Counted from the first letter of the stretch, positions 1-8,264 are shown. The stretch: 63,297 nt of DNA from Anaerolineaceae bacterium UBA5311 (GCA_002411175.1 DHRN01000039.1:1-63297), one strand, 5' to 3'. Notes: generated from the letters alone by a model not told the origin. Program-made: numbers and translations.

Positions 1-175
1 TTGTGAACGGCGGATTGAGGGGGGAGCAACATCACCGTCCCACCAATGTCACAACCCCCTCAATACACGGCTTCGCCGGAACAGACGTCACACTCTACGG
101 CTTATCGTGGGACGGCATGGCATCCTTCCCCTACAAAACAAACAAATCTTTCTGTATTGAGAATTGATGCGTGAA
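1..175. repeat. Copy of dispersed repeat family B
   Basis: This gene-free stretch at the window edge shares several short blocks with 54270-54501 and 58800-59073. Shared elements are an ACGGCGGATTG block near its start, a CAGACGTC block, GGGACGGCATGGC, and a closing TATTGAGAATT at 155-165. No ORF fits it. The element is imperfect and its left border may lie outside the window. Its function is unknown. Confidence 0.6.
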
Positions 176-180
176 TGACC

Positions 181-432
181 CTATCTTGCGAGCAGGGTGA
201 CAGCCAGCAGCTGAACAACGGCTGAGAGGGTGTAGATGATCCAAAAATACGAGTGGCGGGTTTTGTGGCGGAAAACCTTCATCCCCACCAAGCCGCCGAT
301 TGCCCCACCGAAAACGCCCAACAACAGCAGTACCTTTTCCGGGATTCTGCGTCCGTCTGCTTTGGCCTGCAGTTTGTCGTAACCAAGCGTTAAAAAGGTG
401 ATGAAGCTGATTGGGATGAGTAACCGGTCCAT
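181..432 (-). CDS. DUF1294 family small membrane protein
   Basis: An 83-residue protein of the DUF1294 family. The family hallmarks are present: an N-terminal hydrophobic segment, a YDK motif, RIPE, a glycine-rich GGAIGGLVGM stretch and an FRHKT motif, followed by a second hydrophobic helix at the C terminus. The family's function is not established; it is a small integral membrane protein. I chose the ATG at 432 because GCAGGA lies 6-7 nt upstream and the family usually begins right at the first helix; an ATG at 453 would add seven residues. It is divergent from yigZ with a short intergenic gap. Confidence 0.85.
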   Translation of the reverse strand: MDRLLIPISFITFLTLGYDKLQAKADGRRIPEKVLLLLGVFGGAIGGLVGMKVFRHKTRHSYFWIIYTLSAVVQLLAVTLLAR

Positions 433-495
433 TATTATTCCTGCGTTTTTCAAACAATTGGGAATTATAGCTTATCATTAACTGTGGAGAGAAAA

Positions 496-1140
496 ATGAA
501 CCCCGAAAACCGCCTGATTCCACTTGAAGCTGTAGAAAATGAAATATTGGTCGTCAATAGTCGATTTATCGCCAGTTTATCTCCCGCTGGGAGTGTGGAA
601 GAAGCTCGCGCTTTTGTCAGCGAGATCAAGCAGCGTTATCACGATGCATCGAATCACGTGCCGGCTTTCATCATTGGACATGGCAAGAGCATCATCACCC
701 ATTGTACTGATGACGGCGAACCCTCCGGCACCGCCGGCAGACCAGCCCTGGCGGTCCTGCAGGGCAGCGGGTTGGGTAACGTGGTTGTTGTGGTTACGCG
801 TTATTTTGGGGGCACCAAGCTGGGCACCGGTGGGCTGGTGAAGGCGTATGGTGATGCTGTCAGAGAGGTGCTGAAAGAGGTGAAATTCGCCGTGTTGGTT
901 CCAACGACCACGCTGATGTTCGTGCTTCCTTATCGTTTGTATGACCAGGTTGTGAGGTTGATGGAAGCCAGCGGTGGGCAGGTAGTCGACACTGAATTCA
1001 TGGAAGAAATAACTGTAACCGTACGTTTCAAGGATGAGGCAGTTGAGGAGTTCAGCAACGACCTGGGCAATCTCTCGGCAGGTCAGGTTGAGCTGGTGAT
1101 CATCGAACAGAACTCCGAAAGTGTTTTTCCGTTAGTTTAA
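496..1140 (+). CDS. YigZ/IMPACT family protein (UPF0029)
   Basis: A 214-residue protein of the YigZ/YvyE family, which has the IMPACT fold. The central signature is visible: DDGEPSGTAGRP followed by VVVVTRYFGGTKLGTGGLVKAYG, here split across residues of about 78-118, and a C-terminal EF-G domain IV-like region (UPF0029 C). Proteins of this family have been linked to translation and stress in eukaryotes (IMPACT), but the bacterial role is poorly defined. The ATG at 496 is preceded by GGAGAG at 486-491; a GTG at 484 is in frame but overlaps that site. The gene converges with the ABC exporter gene downstream, with 70 bp between the stops. Confidence 0.9.
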   Translation: MNPENRLIPLEAVENEILVVNSRFIASLSPAGSVEEARAFVSEIKQRYHDASNHVPAFIIGHGKSIITHCTDDGEPSGTAGRPALAVLQGSGLGNVVVVVTRYFGGTKLGTGGLVKAYGDAVREVLKEVKFAVLVPTTTLMFVLPYRLYDQVVRLMEASGGQVVDTEFMEEITVTVRFKDEAVEEFSNDLGNLSAGQVELVIIEQNSESVFPLV

Positions 1141-1210
1141 TCATTGATGCTGAGCTGGCAGCAATGCCCACCCGATCCACGCCATCGCAAGCGCAGTGTA
1201 ACCAATTTTC

Positions 1211-2968
1211 CTAATACAATTGCTGCTGGGCGGTATAGAGCTTATAGTACAGCCCTTTCTCCTGCAATAATTCAGCATGCGTTCCGGCTTCGACAATTCT
1301 GCTCCCCTCCAGGGCAACAATACGGTCTGCATTGCGCACAGTCGAAAGCCTGTGAGCGATAATGATCGTTGTGCGCCCTTCAATCAGGCGGTCTAGCGCT
1401 TGCTGAATGAGCATTTCAGTTTCTGTATCAACAGAGGAAGTCGCTTCGTCCAGTATCAGAATCGGGCTATCTTTCAAAACCGCCCGGGCGATCGAGAGGC
1501 GCTGTTTTTGTCCACCAGAGAGCTTAACCCCCCGTTCTCCGATCAACGTGTCATACCCGTTAGGCATTCGGTCGATAAATTCGGAGGCGTTGGCAATCTG
1601 GGCTGCCCGGATCATCTCTTCTTCGCTTGCGTCCATTTTCCCGAAAAGGATGTTTTCGCGGATGGTGCCGTGAAAGAGGTAAACGTCCTGTAAAACCATG
1701 CTGACGGATTGGTGCAGTTGGTCGAGGTCAATCTCCCGCACATCCACACCATCCACGCTGACACTGCCGCTGATCACATCGTAAAACCGGGGAATCAGGC
1801 TTACCAGCGTGGTTTTACCCACACCTGTGGGACCAATCAGGGCAACTGTGGCGCCTGCGGGAATTTCGAGGTTGATATCTGAGAGGACTTCTTCTCCTTC
1901 AATGTAATGAAAACTGACCTTGTCAAAGTGGATACGTCCTTTCAAAGGTTCGTGAAAAATATGTGGATTCGCAGGGGAGGCGATTTCAGGGTCGACAGTC
2001 AGAATTTCAGCGACACGTTCAAATCCAGCCAAAGATTCCTGGACGGCTTCCATCGAATTGCCCAGACCGCGAACAGGGGTATAAAAACTGTCCAGGTATA
2101 GAAAAAAGGCGACCAGGTCAGCAATCGAAAGCGTTCCGGCGATTGCCATGCGTGCGCCAAAATAGATTATCAGCAGCTGTCCAATGCCGGCTGCGAAATC
2201 AAAAATCGGATTAAAGATCGCCATCAGCTTCAAAGCGTGCAGGTTTTTGTGCAAAACAAGCTGAATTTTGCCGTCCACCTTGTCGAGCGCGTCCTCCTCC
2301 CGGGCAAAGGATTTTACTTCCCGGATGCCAGAGAGATTGTCGTTCAGAATCGCGTTCAACTCACCAACAGAATGCTGCCGGTTTCGGAAAGCAGGACGCA
2401 CAATTTTGCTATAACCAATCACGGCTGCGACGATCAGCGGAATAGGGATGAGCGTAAGCAGTGTCAGCCGCACATTCATTGAAAGCAGGATGGCAGTAAC
2501 CCCTGCCAGGGTGATGGTGTTGACGATGATATCAGGCAGTGCGTGCGCGACCATGCGCTCGAACAGGTCGGTATCGTTGATAATCCGCGACATCAACTGC
2601 CCGGTTTGCTTATCCTCATAAAAGCGTAGTGAGAGCTTCTGGATGTGTTCGTAAACCATCCGGCGGGCGTCTGATACCACCCCCCAGCCTGCCTTGTGGG
2701 CAGCGTAAGAGCGGATAAATTGCATCACTGCCCGGGCAATGAAGACGAGCAGCGCGATGGCAGAGATGCGCGTAATAAAATCGATCGTTTCCTGACCGAG
2801 CGGTTGGTTGGTCAGCCTGTCGATCAGCAGGCGGATGATCCAGGGGATCAAAAGCTGTGCGCCTACCAGCCCGAGCATGGTCAGGGATGTGGCGAGGATT
2901 AATTTCCAATACTTTTTGGCGAGTTTGCCGAGAAGATTAAATGGTTTCAAGTTTATTTCCGTTTTCAA
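1211..2968 (-). CDS. ABC transporter half-exporter (fused TMD-NBD)
   Basis: A 585-residue MsbA/BmrA-type half transporter. The first 310 or so residues form a six-helix type IV exporter domain. The nucleotide-binding domain has Walker A GPTGVGKTTL near residue 375, a Q-loop, the signature LSGGQKQRLSIARA, Walker B ILILDEATSS and the H-loop histidine in IIAHRLSTV. Such proteins work as homodimers or heterodimers exporting lipids, peptides or drugs; the substrate cannot be read here. Its start lies 32 bases inside the upstream papain-like peptidase gene, so the two are very likely translationally coupled. That pairing recalls peptidase-containing peptide exporters. Confidence 0.93.
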   Translation of the reverse strand: MKTEINLKPFNLLGKLAKKYWKLILATSLTMLGLVGAQLLIPWIIRLLIDRLTNQPLGQETIDFITRISAIALLVFIARAVMQFIRSYAAHKAGWGVVSDARRMVYEHIQKLSLRFYEDKQTGQLMSRIINDTDLFERMVAHALPDIIVNTITLAGVTAILLSMNVRLTLLTLIPIPLIVAAVIGYSKIVRPAFRNRQHSVGELNAILNDNLSGIREVKSFAREEDALDKVDGKIQLVLHKNLHALKLMAIFNPIFDFAAGIGQLLIIYFGARMAIAGTLSIADLVAFFLYLDSFYTPVRGLGNSMEAVQESLAGFERVAEILTVDPEIASPANPHIFHEPLKGRIHFDKVSFHYIEGEEVLSDINLEIPAGATVALIGPTGVGKTTLVSLIPRFYDVISGSVSVDGVDVREIDLDQLHQSVSMVLQDVYLFHGTIRENILFGKMDASEEEMIRAAQIANASEFIDRMPNGYDTLIGERGVKLSGGQKQRLSIARAVLKDSPILILDEATSSVDTETEMLIQQALDRLIEGRTTIIIAHRLSTVRNADRIVALEGSRIVEAGTHAELLQEKGLYYKLYTAQQQLY

Positions 2969-3587
2969 GTGAGATGATTACCGCAGCATTTTTACCCCAG
3001 CGCGGGATGGGCAAGCCCCAGGCTTTACGAAAACCAGCGTCTTCCATCCAGAATAAGCCCGTTCCGGCGTTTATCCATGAATTGATGAAGCCCCAGGGGG
3101 TCTGCGCTTCGCCGCTTCTGTGTTCCGTATCGTAAGCAGCGAAGAGCATGGTATGACCACCTGCTCCGCTGAGTTGGTTGAAATTTCTTGGCTGTTCTTT
3201 GTAATAAATCGCAGGCGCTTTGCCAAACCACCAGTAAATGGTCACCAGGCAGGCGAGGTTTTCTGCTTCTGCAGTCGCGCGCAGGAGTTCCGGGGTCAGG
3301 TGAAGCTGTTTTGCTGTTAATGGGAGGTTGTGCTTCTTTGCCAGGTAGCGCGTGAGCCGCACCTGAAGTGGTGGAGTGATGCCCGAGTTTGGCGCAAGGC
3401 GATAAAAGCGCCCCCGCCACCAGATGTGGTTTATTTCGTCAATAATTTCCGCGGGGTCAAGTTTGGTTCCGGTGAGCAGCTCTGTTGCTGCGACGATCGA
3501 ATGCACCGCGCAATCATTACCAACCTGGAGGGTTTGCAATTGAGCGAGTTTTATTTCTGGCAGGGCACGAAGACTGGTCTTTTTCAT
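2937..3587 (-). CDS. Papain-like (C1/C39-like) cysteine peptidase family protein
   Basis: A 216-residue soluble protein with the layout of a papain-fold peptidase. A cysteine lies in QVGNDCAVHSI near residue 25, a histidine in GGHTMLFAAYD, and an asparagine/tryptophan motif in WGFINSW. These fit a Cys-His-Asn triad, as in C1/C39 proteases, but catalysis is not proven and the substrate is unknown. The reading frame is open upstream to 3938, but that part runs through low-complexity repeats. I start at the ATG at 3587, seven bases after a TAGAAT box. It overlaps the following ABC exporter by 32 bp, which suggests a shared job in processing and exporting a peptide. Confidence 0.75.
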   Translation of the reverse strand: MKKTSLRALPEIKLAQLQTLQVGNDCAVHSIVAATELLTGTKLDPAEIIDEINHIWWRGRFYRLAPNSGITPPLQVRLTRYLAKKHNLPLTAKQLHLTPELLRATAEAENLACLVTIYWWFGKAPAIYYKEQPRNFNQLSGAGGHTMLFAAYDTEHRSGEAQTPWGFINSWINAGTGLFWMEDAGFRKAWGLPIPRWGKNAAVIISLENGNKLETI

Positions 3588-3594
3588 GATGGCA

Positions 3595-3600
3595 ATTCTA
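3595..3600 (-). promoter_or_regulatory. -10 box for a probable leaderless peptidase transcript
   Basis: TAGAAT on the minus strand ends seven bases before the ATG at 3587, and no Shine-Dalgarno sequence lies between. With a normal -10 to start-site distance, the mRNA would begin at or next to the start codon. No clear -35 is seen. Confidence 0.45.
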
Positions 3601-3699
3601 CTATTGAAATTGGACTCTTTGTTAAAAGTATGACACAACACGGGTATTTTTTCATTTGACATGTCGATGCGAATGCCGAATTTGCAGGGCGAAGGACTT

Positions 3700-3830
3700 C
3701 TGTTGCTACCACAACCCCTTTTCACCGCGCACCCCACCTCCTCTTTAGAAGGGGGCAGGGGGGTGGGGAACGGGGAGCTGGGAGCGGGGAGCTCCTCTGT
3801 AGAGGGGGGCAGGGGGGTGAGAGCATTACA
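3700..3830. repeat. CCCCTCTTTAGAGGGG-type palindromic repeat cluster
   Basis: Two or more imperfect copies of a short motif centred on CCTCTTTAGA/AGGGG, followed by GGCAGGGGGGTG and GTGAGAG. The same motif occurs in tandem at 16621-16736. The rest of the gap up to 4244 holds one CHCERSEAI-type copy (3881-3960), a small CACCAC/GTGGTG hairpin near 4096-4118, and no credible gene. Confidence 0.6.
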
Positions 3831-3880
3831 AGGTGGGTGTAAAACGGCGTGGCAATCTGCAGTTATTTGGCAAGTACAAA

Positions 3881-3960
3881 GAATCAAAGGCAGGCTGCCG
3901 CGCCCCCTCAACGTGATCCAAAAGTCCCCGCCTTCCACCTAACGGGGGCTCGCAGTGACG
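3881..3960. repeat. Solitary copy of the CHCERSEAI-type repeat (left part)
   Basis: The stretch carries the blocks GCAGGCTGCCGCGCCCCC, CTAACGGGGGCTCGCAGTGACG and the intervening spacing seen in each unit of the array at 16981-17940. The middle sequence differs, so this is an older or divergent copy. CGCCCCC and GGGGGCTCG can pair as a stem. It has no coding role. Confidence 0.7.
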
Positions 3961-4244
3961 CCTTGTATTCCTGTCGGTACCCTCGACGGGCGGACGTGAT
4001 ATCGCTCTTGCCCCCCACCTTGAATTTATAGTGTTTTTCTAGATTCGTTTTACTCTTACCCCCTTTAATTCCCCCACTAAAGCGGGTCGTTGTTGCACCA
4101 CATCTAAAGAGGGTGGTGGGGTGTAATGATTGAGGCTTTATGGTATCCAGTCGTATTGGACGAGGTGTTCTTATCGCTGCCGGGGAGTGGATTGCCTGAT
4201 CCACAACTTCTCATCTTAAAATGCTAAACATATGTGCTAACCTC

Positions 4245-4297
4245 TTGTCAAAAACGCTCATTCATGGTAATATGAATACATGAACAAATATTCATAT
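4245..4297 (+). promoter_or_regulatory. arsR-cadA promoter with ArsR/SmtB-type operator
   Basis: A -35 TTGTCA (4245-4250) and a -10 TAATAT (4268-4273) are separated by exactly 17 bp. Overlapping the -10 and the expected start point is a perfect 9-bp inverted repeat, ATATGAATA (4270-4278) and TATTCATAT (4289-4297). Nested inside is TGAACA-N2-TATTCA, the form of a 12-2-12 ArsR/SmtB operator. The position fits metal-relieved autorepression of the downstream regulator and exporter. Confidence 0.8.
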
Positions 4298-4320
4298 GAA
4301 AATTGTTACAGGAAATATCC

Positions 4321-4632
4321 ATGGAAGAAAAACTGGATCTCAAAACCGCAGAATTGATCGCCACAACCTTCAAAGGGTTGGCAAACAGCACACGCCTGCG
4401 CCTGCTCGCAATCCTGCTGGAAGGTGACACCTGCGTCTCAGACCTGGCAGAGTCCACCGGAATCAGCCAGAGCGCTGTCTCACACCAATTGCGTGTCTTG
4501 CGCCACCTCCGCTTCGTCTCCACCCGCCGAGAGGGCAAGCAAATCTTTTACCATATCGATGATGAGCACATCGAGGGTCTCTACAACCTTGCTCTCGAGC
4601 ACACTTTTCATCTTGATGACCCGAGGAATTAA
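4321..4632 (+). CDS. ArsR/SmtB-family metal-responsive repressor
   Basis: A 103-residue winged-helix regulator. The recognition helix region CVSDLAESTGISQSAVSHQLRVL, here quoted only as CVSDLAES and SQSAVSHQLRVL, is typical of ArsR/SmtB proteins, as is the preceding FKGLANSTRLRLL. A cysteine in the GDTCVSDL segment matches the ELCVCDL-type metal site position, with the aspartate replacing the second cysteine. The C-terminal HIEGLYNLALEH helix carries histidines suited to an alpha-5 Zn site. I start at ATG 4321 because AGGAAA precedes it by 6-7 nt. Its stop overlaps the exporter start by one base, and an operator lies in its promoter. Likely inducers are Zn(II) or Cd(II). Confidence 0.9.
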   Translation: MEEKLDLKTAELIATTFKGLANSTRLRLLAILLEGDTCVSDLAESTGISQSAVSHQLRVLRHLRFVSTRREGKQIFYHIDDEHIEGLYNLALEHTFHLDDPRN

Positions 4633-6740
4633 TGACTGACAATACCAATTTATCAAAAACCCCCGATTGCATCGAAAACCCGGATTCGACGGGCTGTGGA
4701 TGCGACTGCGAATCGACCGGTTCCATCAAACCCGAGCCAGATAAAGAGCGCCCCCGCGCCGCCAAAGCCAGCTTTGGAGGTTTTCTCAGCTCGTTTTGGA
4801 AAACACCGGATTTGAAAATCGTCATTATTGGCTTAATCCTCCTGGTTTTGAGCCTCTTTCTCGACCGGCTTGGTATACAGCAGCCCTGGATCATGATCAT
4901 CCAGCTGGTTTTGCTTCCAATCGCTGGCTGGTCTATTTTTAGGGACGGATTCCGCTCGCTTGTCAAGAACCACCGTTTCAATATGAACACACTGATGTCG
5001 ATTGCCTCCATCGGAGCGGTTATCCTCGGAGAAACCTACGAAGCCATTGTTCTGCTGCTTCTGTTCACTTTGTCGGAAGCACTGGAAGACTATATAAACG
5101 ATAATGCCCGCCAAATATTGGCTCAATTTGCAGACCTCGCTCCCAAAACAGCCCTGCTTCTTGAAGACGAGCGTGAATCTGTTGTTCCTGTCGGCACTTT
5201 GCAGCCTGGCGATGTCATCGTAATCAGACCAGCCGACCGCATCCCGATGGACGGCATAATCCTGCGCGGCAGCAGTTCAGTCAATCAGGCTCCAATCACC
5301 GGCGAGAGCAAACTGGTTGAAAAATCCAGCGGTGATGAAGTCCTCTCCGGCAGCATCAACGGACAGGGCGCTTTGCAGGTGCAGGTCAGCAAGTATGCCC
5401 AGGATAATACCATCCAACGCATCATCGAGCTGGTCACGCAAGCCCAGGAAAACAAAGCCGGGCAGGTCAAATTCATCGACCGTTTCGCTGCTGTTTACAC
5501 TCCGATTGTCTTTGTTATTGCCCTGCTGGCTGCTACCATCCCGGTTTTCTTTTTTAATCAACCGTTCTGGAATGCCGGCAGTACTTACGGCTGGTTTCAT
5601 CGTTCGCTCTCCCTTCTTTTGGTGGGGTGCCCCTGCGCCCTGGTAATCAGCACACCAATCACGATGATCAGCGGGCTCACCCGGGGAGCCAAAGCCGGGG
5701 TGGTCTTCAAAGGAGGTATCTTCCTCGAAGAATTAGCGCGGACTAAAGTGATTGCCTTTGACAAAACCGGTACCCTAACCCGCGGTGAACCCGTGGTAAG
5801 CCAGGTGAGGGCAATTGACTGTGAAGGCGCTCAATACTGTCCCCCTTGTGACGATCTGCTCGCTCTTACCAGCGCGCTCGAAGCTCATAGCAGCCATCCA
5901 CTAAGCTCGGCAGTTCTCAACGAAGCCAAGTTGAGAGGGGTCGCTTCCACTTACCCAGCTGCGCAGGACCTGGTCGTCCTGGAAGGCAGAGGGCAGGTTG
6001 GAACGGTCAACGGCAAATCCGGCACAGTCGGCAGCCTGGCGCTATTCCTGGAAGAACATGACACTCCCCAGCAGCTGGTCGACGAAGTTCTCGCTGCTGA
6101 AAGCCAGGGAAAAAGCACCATGCTGGTTTGTGATGGTGACCGAGTCAGAGGTTTCCTTAGCGTTGAAGATGTCGTTCGCAGGGGCGTCAGTGAGGTTATC
6201 AGCGAGATCAAAGCAGCTGGTATCCACCCAGTGATGCTTACCGGTGATAACAAAACGGTCGCTCAAAAAGTGGCTGACGAGGTTGGGATTGAGGAATATC
6301 ATGCTTCGTTGCTGCCCGAAGACAAACTGAATTGGCTGAGCGGGCTCAGAGAAAAGTTTGGCTCAGTGGTCATGACCGGTGATGGTATCAACGACTCCCC
6401 CGCGCTTGCCAGCGCTGAAGTGGGTATCGGTATGGGCGGTGCCGGCAACGCCCAGGTACTCGAGACTGCTGATGTGGTCCTGCTCGATGATGACCTTGGA
6501 AAGCTTCCTTTTGCCATCCGCCTGTCAAAGTTTGTGAACAAACTGATTCGGCAAAATGTTGTCATCAGCCTTGGTGTCAAGTTTTTAATAGCAGTGATCG
6601 CCTTGCTCGGTCTGACACCGCTCTGGGTGGCAGTTTTTGCGGATATTGGAATCTCACTGTTGGTTACCCTGAATGGTACCCGCGCGCTGCGCTTTGAACC
6701 CGAAACGGGCTTGGCTGTGCCTGAAATCAGCGCAGCCTGA
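4632..6740 (+). CDS. cadA: P1B-type Zn2+/Cd2+/Pb2+-exporting ATPase
   Basis: A 702-residue heavy-metal efflux pump of the P1B-2 class. Visible are TGES (223-226, actuator), the CPC metal gate in the membrane (C333-P-C335), the phosphorylated aspartate in DKTGTLT (D377), the HP motif (422-423) and GDGIND (583-588). The last helices contain LGVKF and a LWVAVFADIG segment, the lysine and aspartate typical of Zn/Cd/Pb pumps. There is no N-terminal HMA domain with CxxC; instead the first 25 residues carry a short GCGCDC cysteine cluster. It is co-transcribed with the arsR-type gene (TAATG overlap) and converges with the DUF3048 gene, overlapping it by 14 bp. It could equally be named zntA. Confidence 0.95.
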   Translation: MTDNTNLSKTPDCIENPDSTGCGCDCESTGSIKPEPDKERPRAAKASFGGFLSSFWKTPDLKIVIIGLILLVLSLFLDRLGIQQPWIMIIQLVLLPIAGWSIFRDGFRSLVKNHRFNMNTLMSIASIGAVILGETYEAIVLLLLFTLSEALEDYINDNARQILAQFADLAPKTALLLEDERESVVPVGTLQPGDVIVIRPADRIPMDGIILRGSSSVNQAPITGESKLVEKSSGDEVLSGSINGQGALQVQVSKYAQDNTIQRIIELVTQAQENKAGQVKFIDRFAAVYTPIVFVIALLAATIPVFFFNQPFWNAGSTYGWFHRSLSLLLVGCPCALVISTPITMISGLTRGAKAGVVFKGGIFLEELARTKVIAFDKTGTLTRGEPVVSQVRAIDCEGAQYCPPCDDLLALTSALEAHSSHPLSSAVLNEAKLRGVASTYPAAQDLVVLEGRGQVGTVNGKSGTVGSLALFLEEHDTPQQLVDEVLAAESQGKSTMLVCDGDRVRGFLSVEDVVRRGVSEVISEIKAAGIHPVMLTGDNKTVAQKVADEVGIEEYHASLLPEDKLNWLSGLREKFGSVVMTGDGINDSPALASAEVGIGMGGAGNAQVLETADVVLLDDDLGKLPFAIRLSKFVNKLIRQNVVISLGVKFLIAVIALLGLTPLWVAVFADIGISLLVTLNGTRALRFEPETGLAVPEISAA

Positions 6741-7968
6741 AAACCAGGTCCCATTCTCCTTCAACGGTGGCTTCAGGTCTTGAGATCGTGGTCGCGAATG
6801 TGATCCACGATCTTCCTGGCTTTAAGGGGTAGGGATCCCCGCCAACGTAGAACTGGAATGGGTCAGATAAGCTTTCGGAATACCAGGTGCCATAGGTCAG
6901 TTTGCCATTTCGCAGCAGGATAGCGACCTGGTTTGGGTCACCTTCGCGCATGTTGATGTCGTAGGTGGTGCTGTTGTATTCAATATAATTCGCCATCAAG
7001 AAAATCACGTTATCAAAAGCGATTGGTTCTCCGCTATCCCGGTCGAAAGACTGGGCAAGCGAAAGGACACCATTTTCGTCTTCAACTTCCTGCCAGAGCT
7101 GATACTTGCCCGACTCAGGGTCATATCGCCAATCCATCACTGAGAAATCGGCATACATATAGCTAAAACGGGTGGCGATCTCATCCCAATCATTAAAGTT
7201 GGGAGCAAAATACTGTTCTTCCATCTGGACTGCCGTTCGGGGAGGTCGGTTCTCCAGCGCAAAAGCCCTGATTGCCGCTGTGTTTACAACCGTGTTTCCG
7301 CCTTGAGCCGCTGTCTCGGTACAGATTCCCGGGCAGGGCGCATATCCGCGATAAAAAACCCGATCAGCCAGAGTGTTCTCAAAAACACCTGTGACCATGT
7401 CATCCGCGCTGGCGACAACCAGGTCTGCCTGGTAATGCCGTGCCAGGCGCGCATCAATCAGCCGTCCAGGGGCAAGCGGTCCGACCGCTGTGGCATCGTT
7501 GGTATAAAACAGTGCCAGCAGATGGTTGGTTTGGTGTCCGTTGTAATATTCAAAGACCAGGTCTGCGTTGATGATCTGGTTAAACGGACGCAGGCTGCGG
7601 GGCCAGTTGGCAAGCTTAACCAATACGGGCTGGCGCTGTAAAATTTCGCTGTCAGCAACACGCAGTCCAGTCAGAGGGTTGATTATCCTTGGCTTTACCA
7701 TGGTGGCGGTGGGTTCCTGGCTTGTAGGCGTCGCAATATCCCATGGTGTTGCTGTCGGTATTGGTGTTGGTGTGGCGTGGATGGCGATTTGGGTTAACTC
7801 CGCATCAGGCGACAGAGCGGCGGGACTTTTTTCAAGCGTCAAAACGGGCGTAATCATCGGCGGCATAGTTTGAGATGCTGGAATAGTCAGGAAAAGAATA
7901 GCTGCAAGCAGAGCCATGCCTGCGATAAGCCACCAATATTTTGAAAAGATTTGCTTTATTCTTCCCAT
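6727..7968 (-). CDS. DUF3048 (YerB-like) membrane-anchored protein
   Basis: A 413-residue protein with one N-terminal transmembrane segment (WWLIAGMALLAAILFL), a Pro/Thr-rich linker, and the two parts of the DUF3048/YerB family. The first begins at NPLTGLRV and carries RPFNQIINADLVFEY; the second, with FDNVIFLMANY and GKLTYGTWY, closes the protein. YerB-like proteins are extracytoplasmic and of unsettled function. The open frame extends to 8052, but two ATGs at 7971 and 7968 follow a TAAAAT box, the second by seven bases, so I place the start at 7968 as a probable leaderless message. It ends inside the stop region of the convergent metal ATPase. Confidence 0.85.
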   Translation of the reverse strand: MGRIKQIFSKYWWLIAGMALLAAILFLTIPASQTMPPMITPVLTLEKSPAALSPDAELTQIAIHATPTPIPTATPWDIATPTSQEPTATMVKPRIINPLTGLRVADSEILQRQPVLVKLANWPRSLRPFNQIINADLVFEYYNGHQTNHLLALFYTNDATAVGPLAPGRLIDARLARHYQADLVVASADDMVTGVFENTLADRVFYRGYAPCPGICTETAAQGGNTVVNTAAIRAFALENRPPRTAVQMEEQYFAPNFNDWDEIATRFSYMYADFSVMDWRYDPESGKYQLWQEVEDENGVLSLAQSFDRDSGEPIAFDNVIFLMANYIEYNSTTYDINMREGDPNQVAILLRNGKLTYGTWYSESLSDPFQFYVGGDPYPLKPGRSWITFATTISRPEATVEGEWDLVFRLR

Positions 7969-7975
7969 CATGATG

Positions 7976-7981
7976 ATTTTA
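7976..7981 (-). promoter_or_regulatory. -10 box for the DUF3048 gene (leaderless type)
   Basis: TAAAAT on the minus strand lies seven bases before the ATG at 7968, and no ribosome-binding site is visible. This is the same geometry as at several other genes in the window. Confidence 0.45.
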
Positions 7982-8106
7982 TCACGGGGGTTGTATCTCA
8001 ACCCAAGGGATGGCAAACAGATTATTGTTTTGAATTTGACCAAAGCACTCAAAAATGTTGGGTTTGTGACATCGTTGGGATGGCAACAAATCTCAAAGCG
8101 GATGTG

Positions 8107-8164
8107 CTTAGGTCGAAAACGATCAGGAAACAGGAATAGGGAGCAGGGAACAGGAATTGGGTTT
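8107..8164. repeat. CAGGGARCAGG-type short repeat, paired with 58658-58718
   Basis: A run of imperfect CAGGAA/CAGGGA units leads directly into the TIR element that starts at 8165. The same order (TTAGxTC, A-run, CAGGGA units, then the TIR element) recurs at 58658-58718. The pair looks like a composite unit that has moved or been copied together. Confidence 0.6.
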
Positions 8165-8257
8165 TGTCATCCTGAGCCTCTTTTGCGAAGGATCTTGTCG
8201 ATTGGAAGGGTAAGATCCTTACGAAGTGACACATAGTGTATTTCGTTCAGGATGACA
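8165..8257. repeat. 93-bp MITE-like element with 11-bp terminal inverted repeats
   Basis: It starts TGTCATCCTGA and ends TCAGGATGACA, a perfect 11-bp inverted pair. Inside are GAGCCTCTTTTGCGAAGGATCTT and its partial complement AAGATCCTTACGAAG, quoted here only as GCGAAGGATCTT and AAGATCCTTACG, so most of the element can fold back. It is non-coding. Related copies lie at 8265, 16814, 17112, 17371, 17662 and 58719. Confidence 0.75.
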
Positions 8258-8264
8258 GATAGTT

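Noticed and set aside
131..523. Minus-strand 130-residue ORF overlapping DUF1294 and YigZ starts
   Set aside because: It is a shadow of the DUF1294 gene in another frame; the family match and ribosome-binding site support the other frame.
3588..3938. N-terminal extension of the peptidase gene to 3938
   Set aside because: The extension translates low-complexity repeats (PLPPS-type) and lies upstream of a -10 box. The family start is at 3587.
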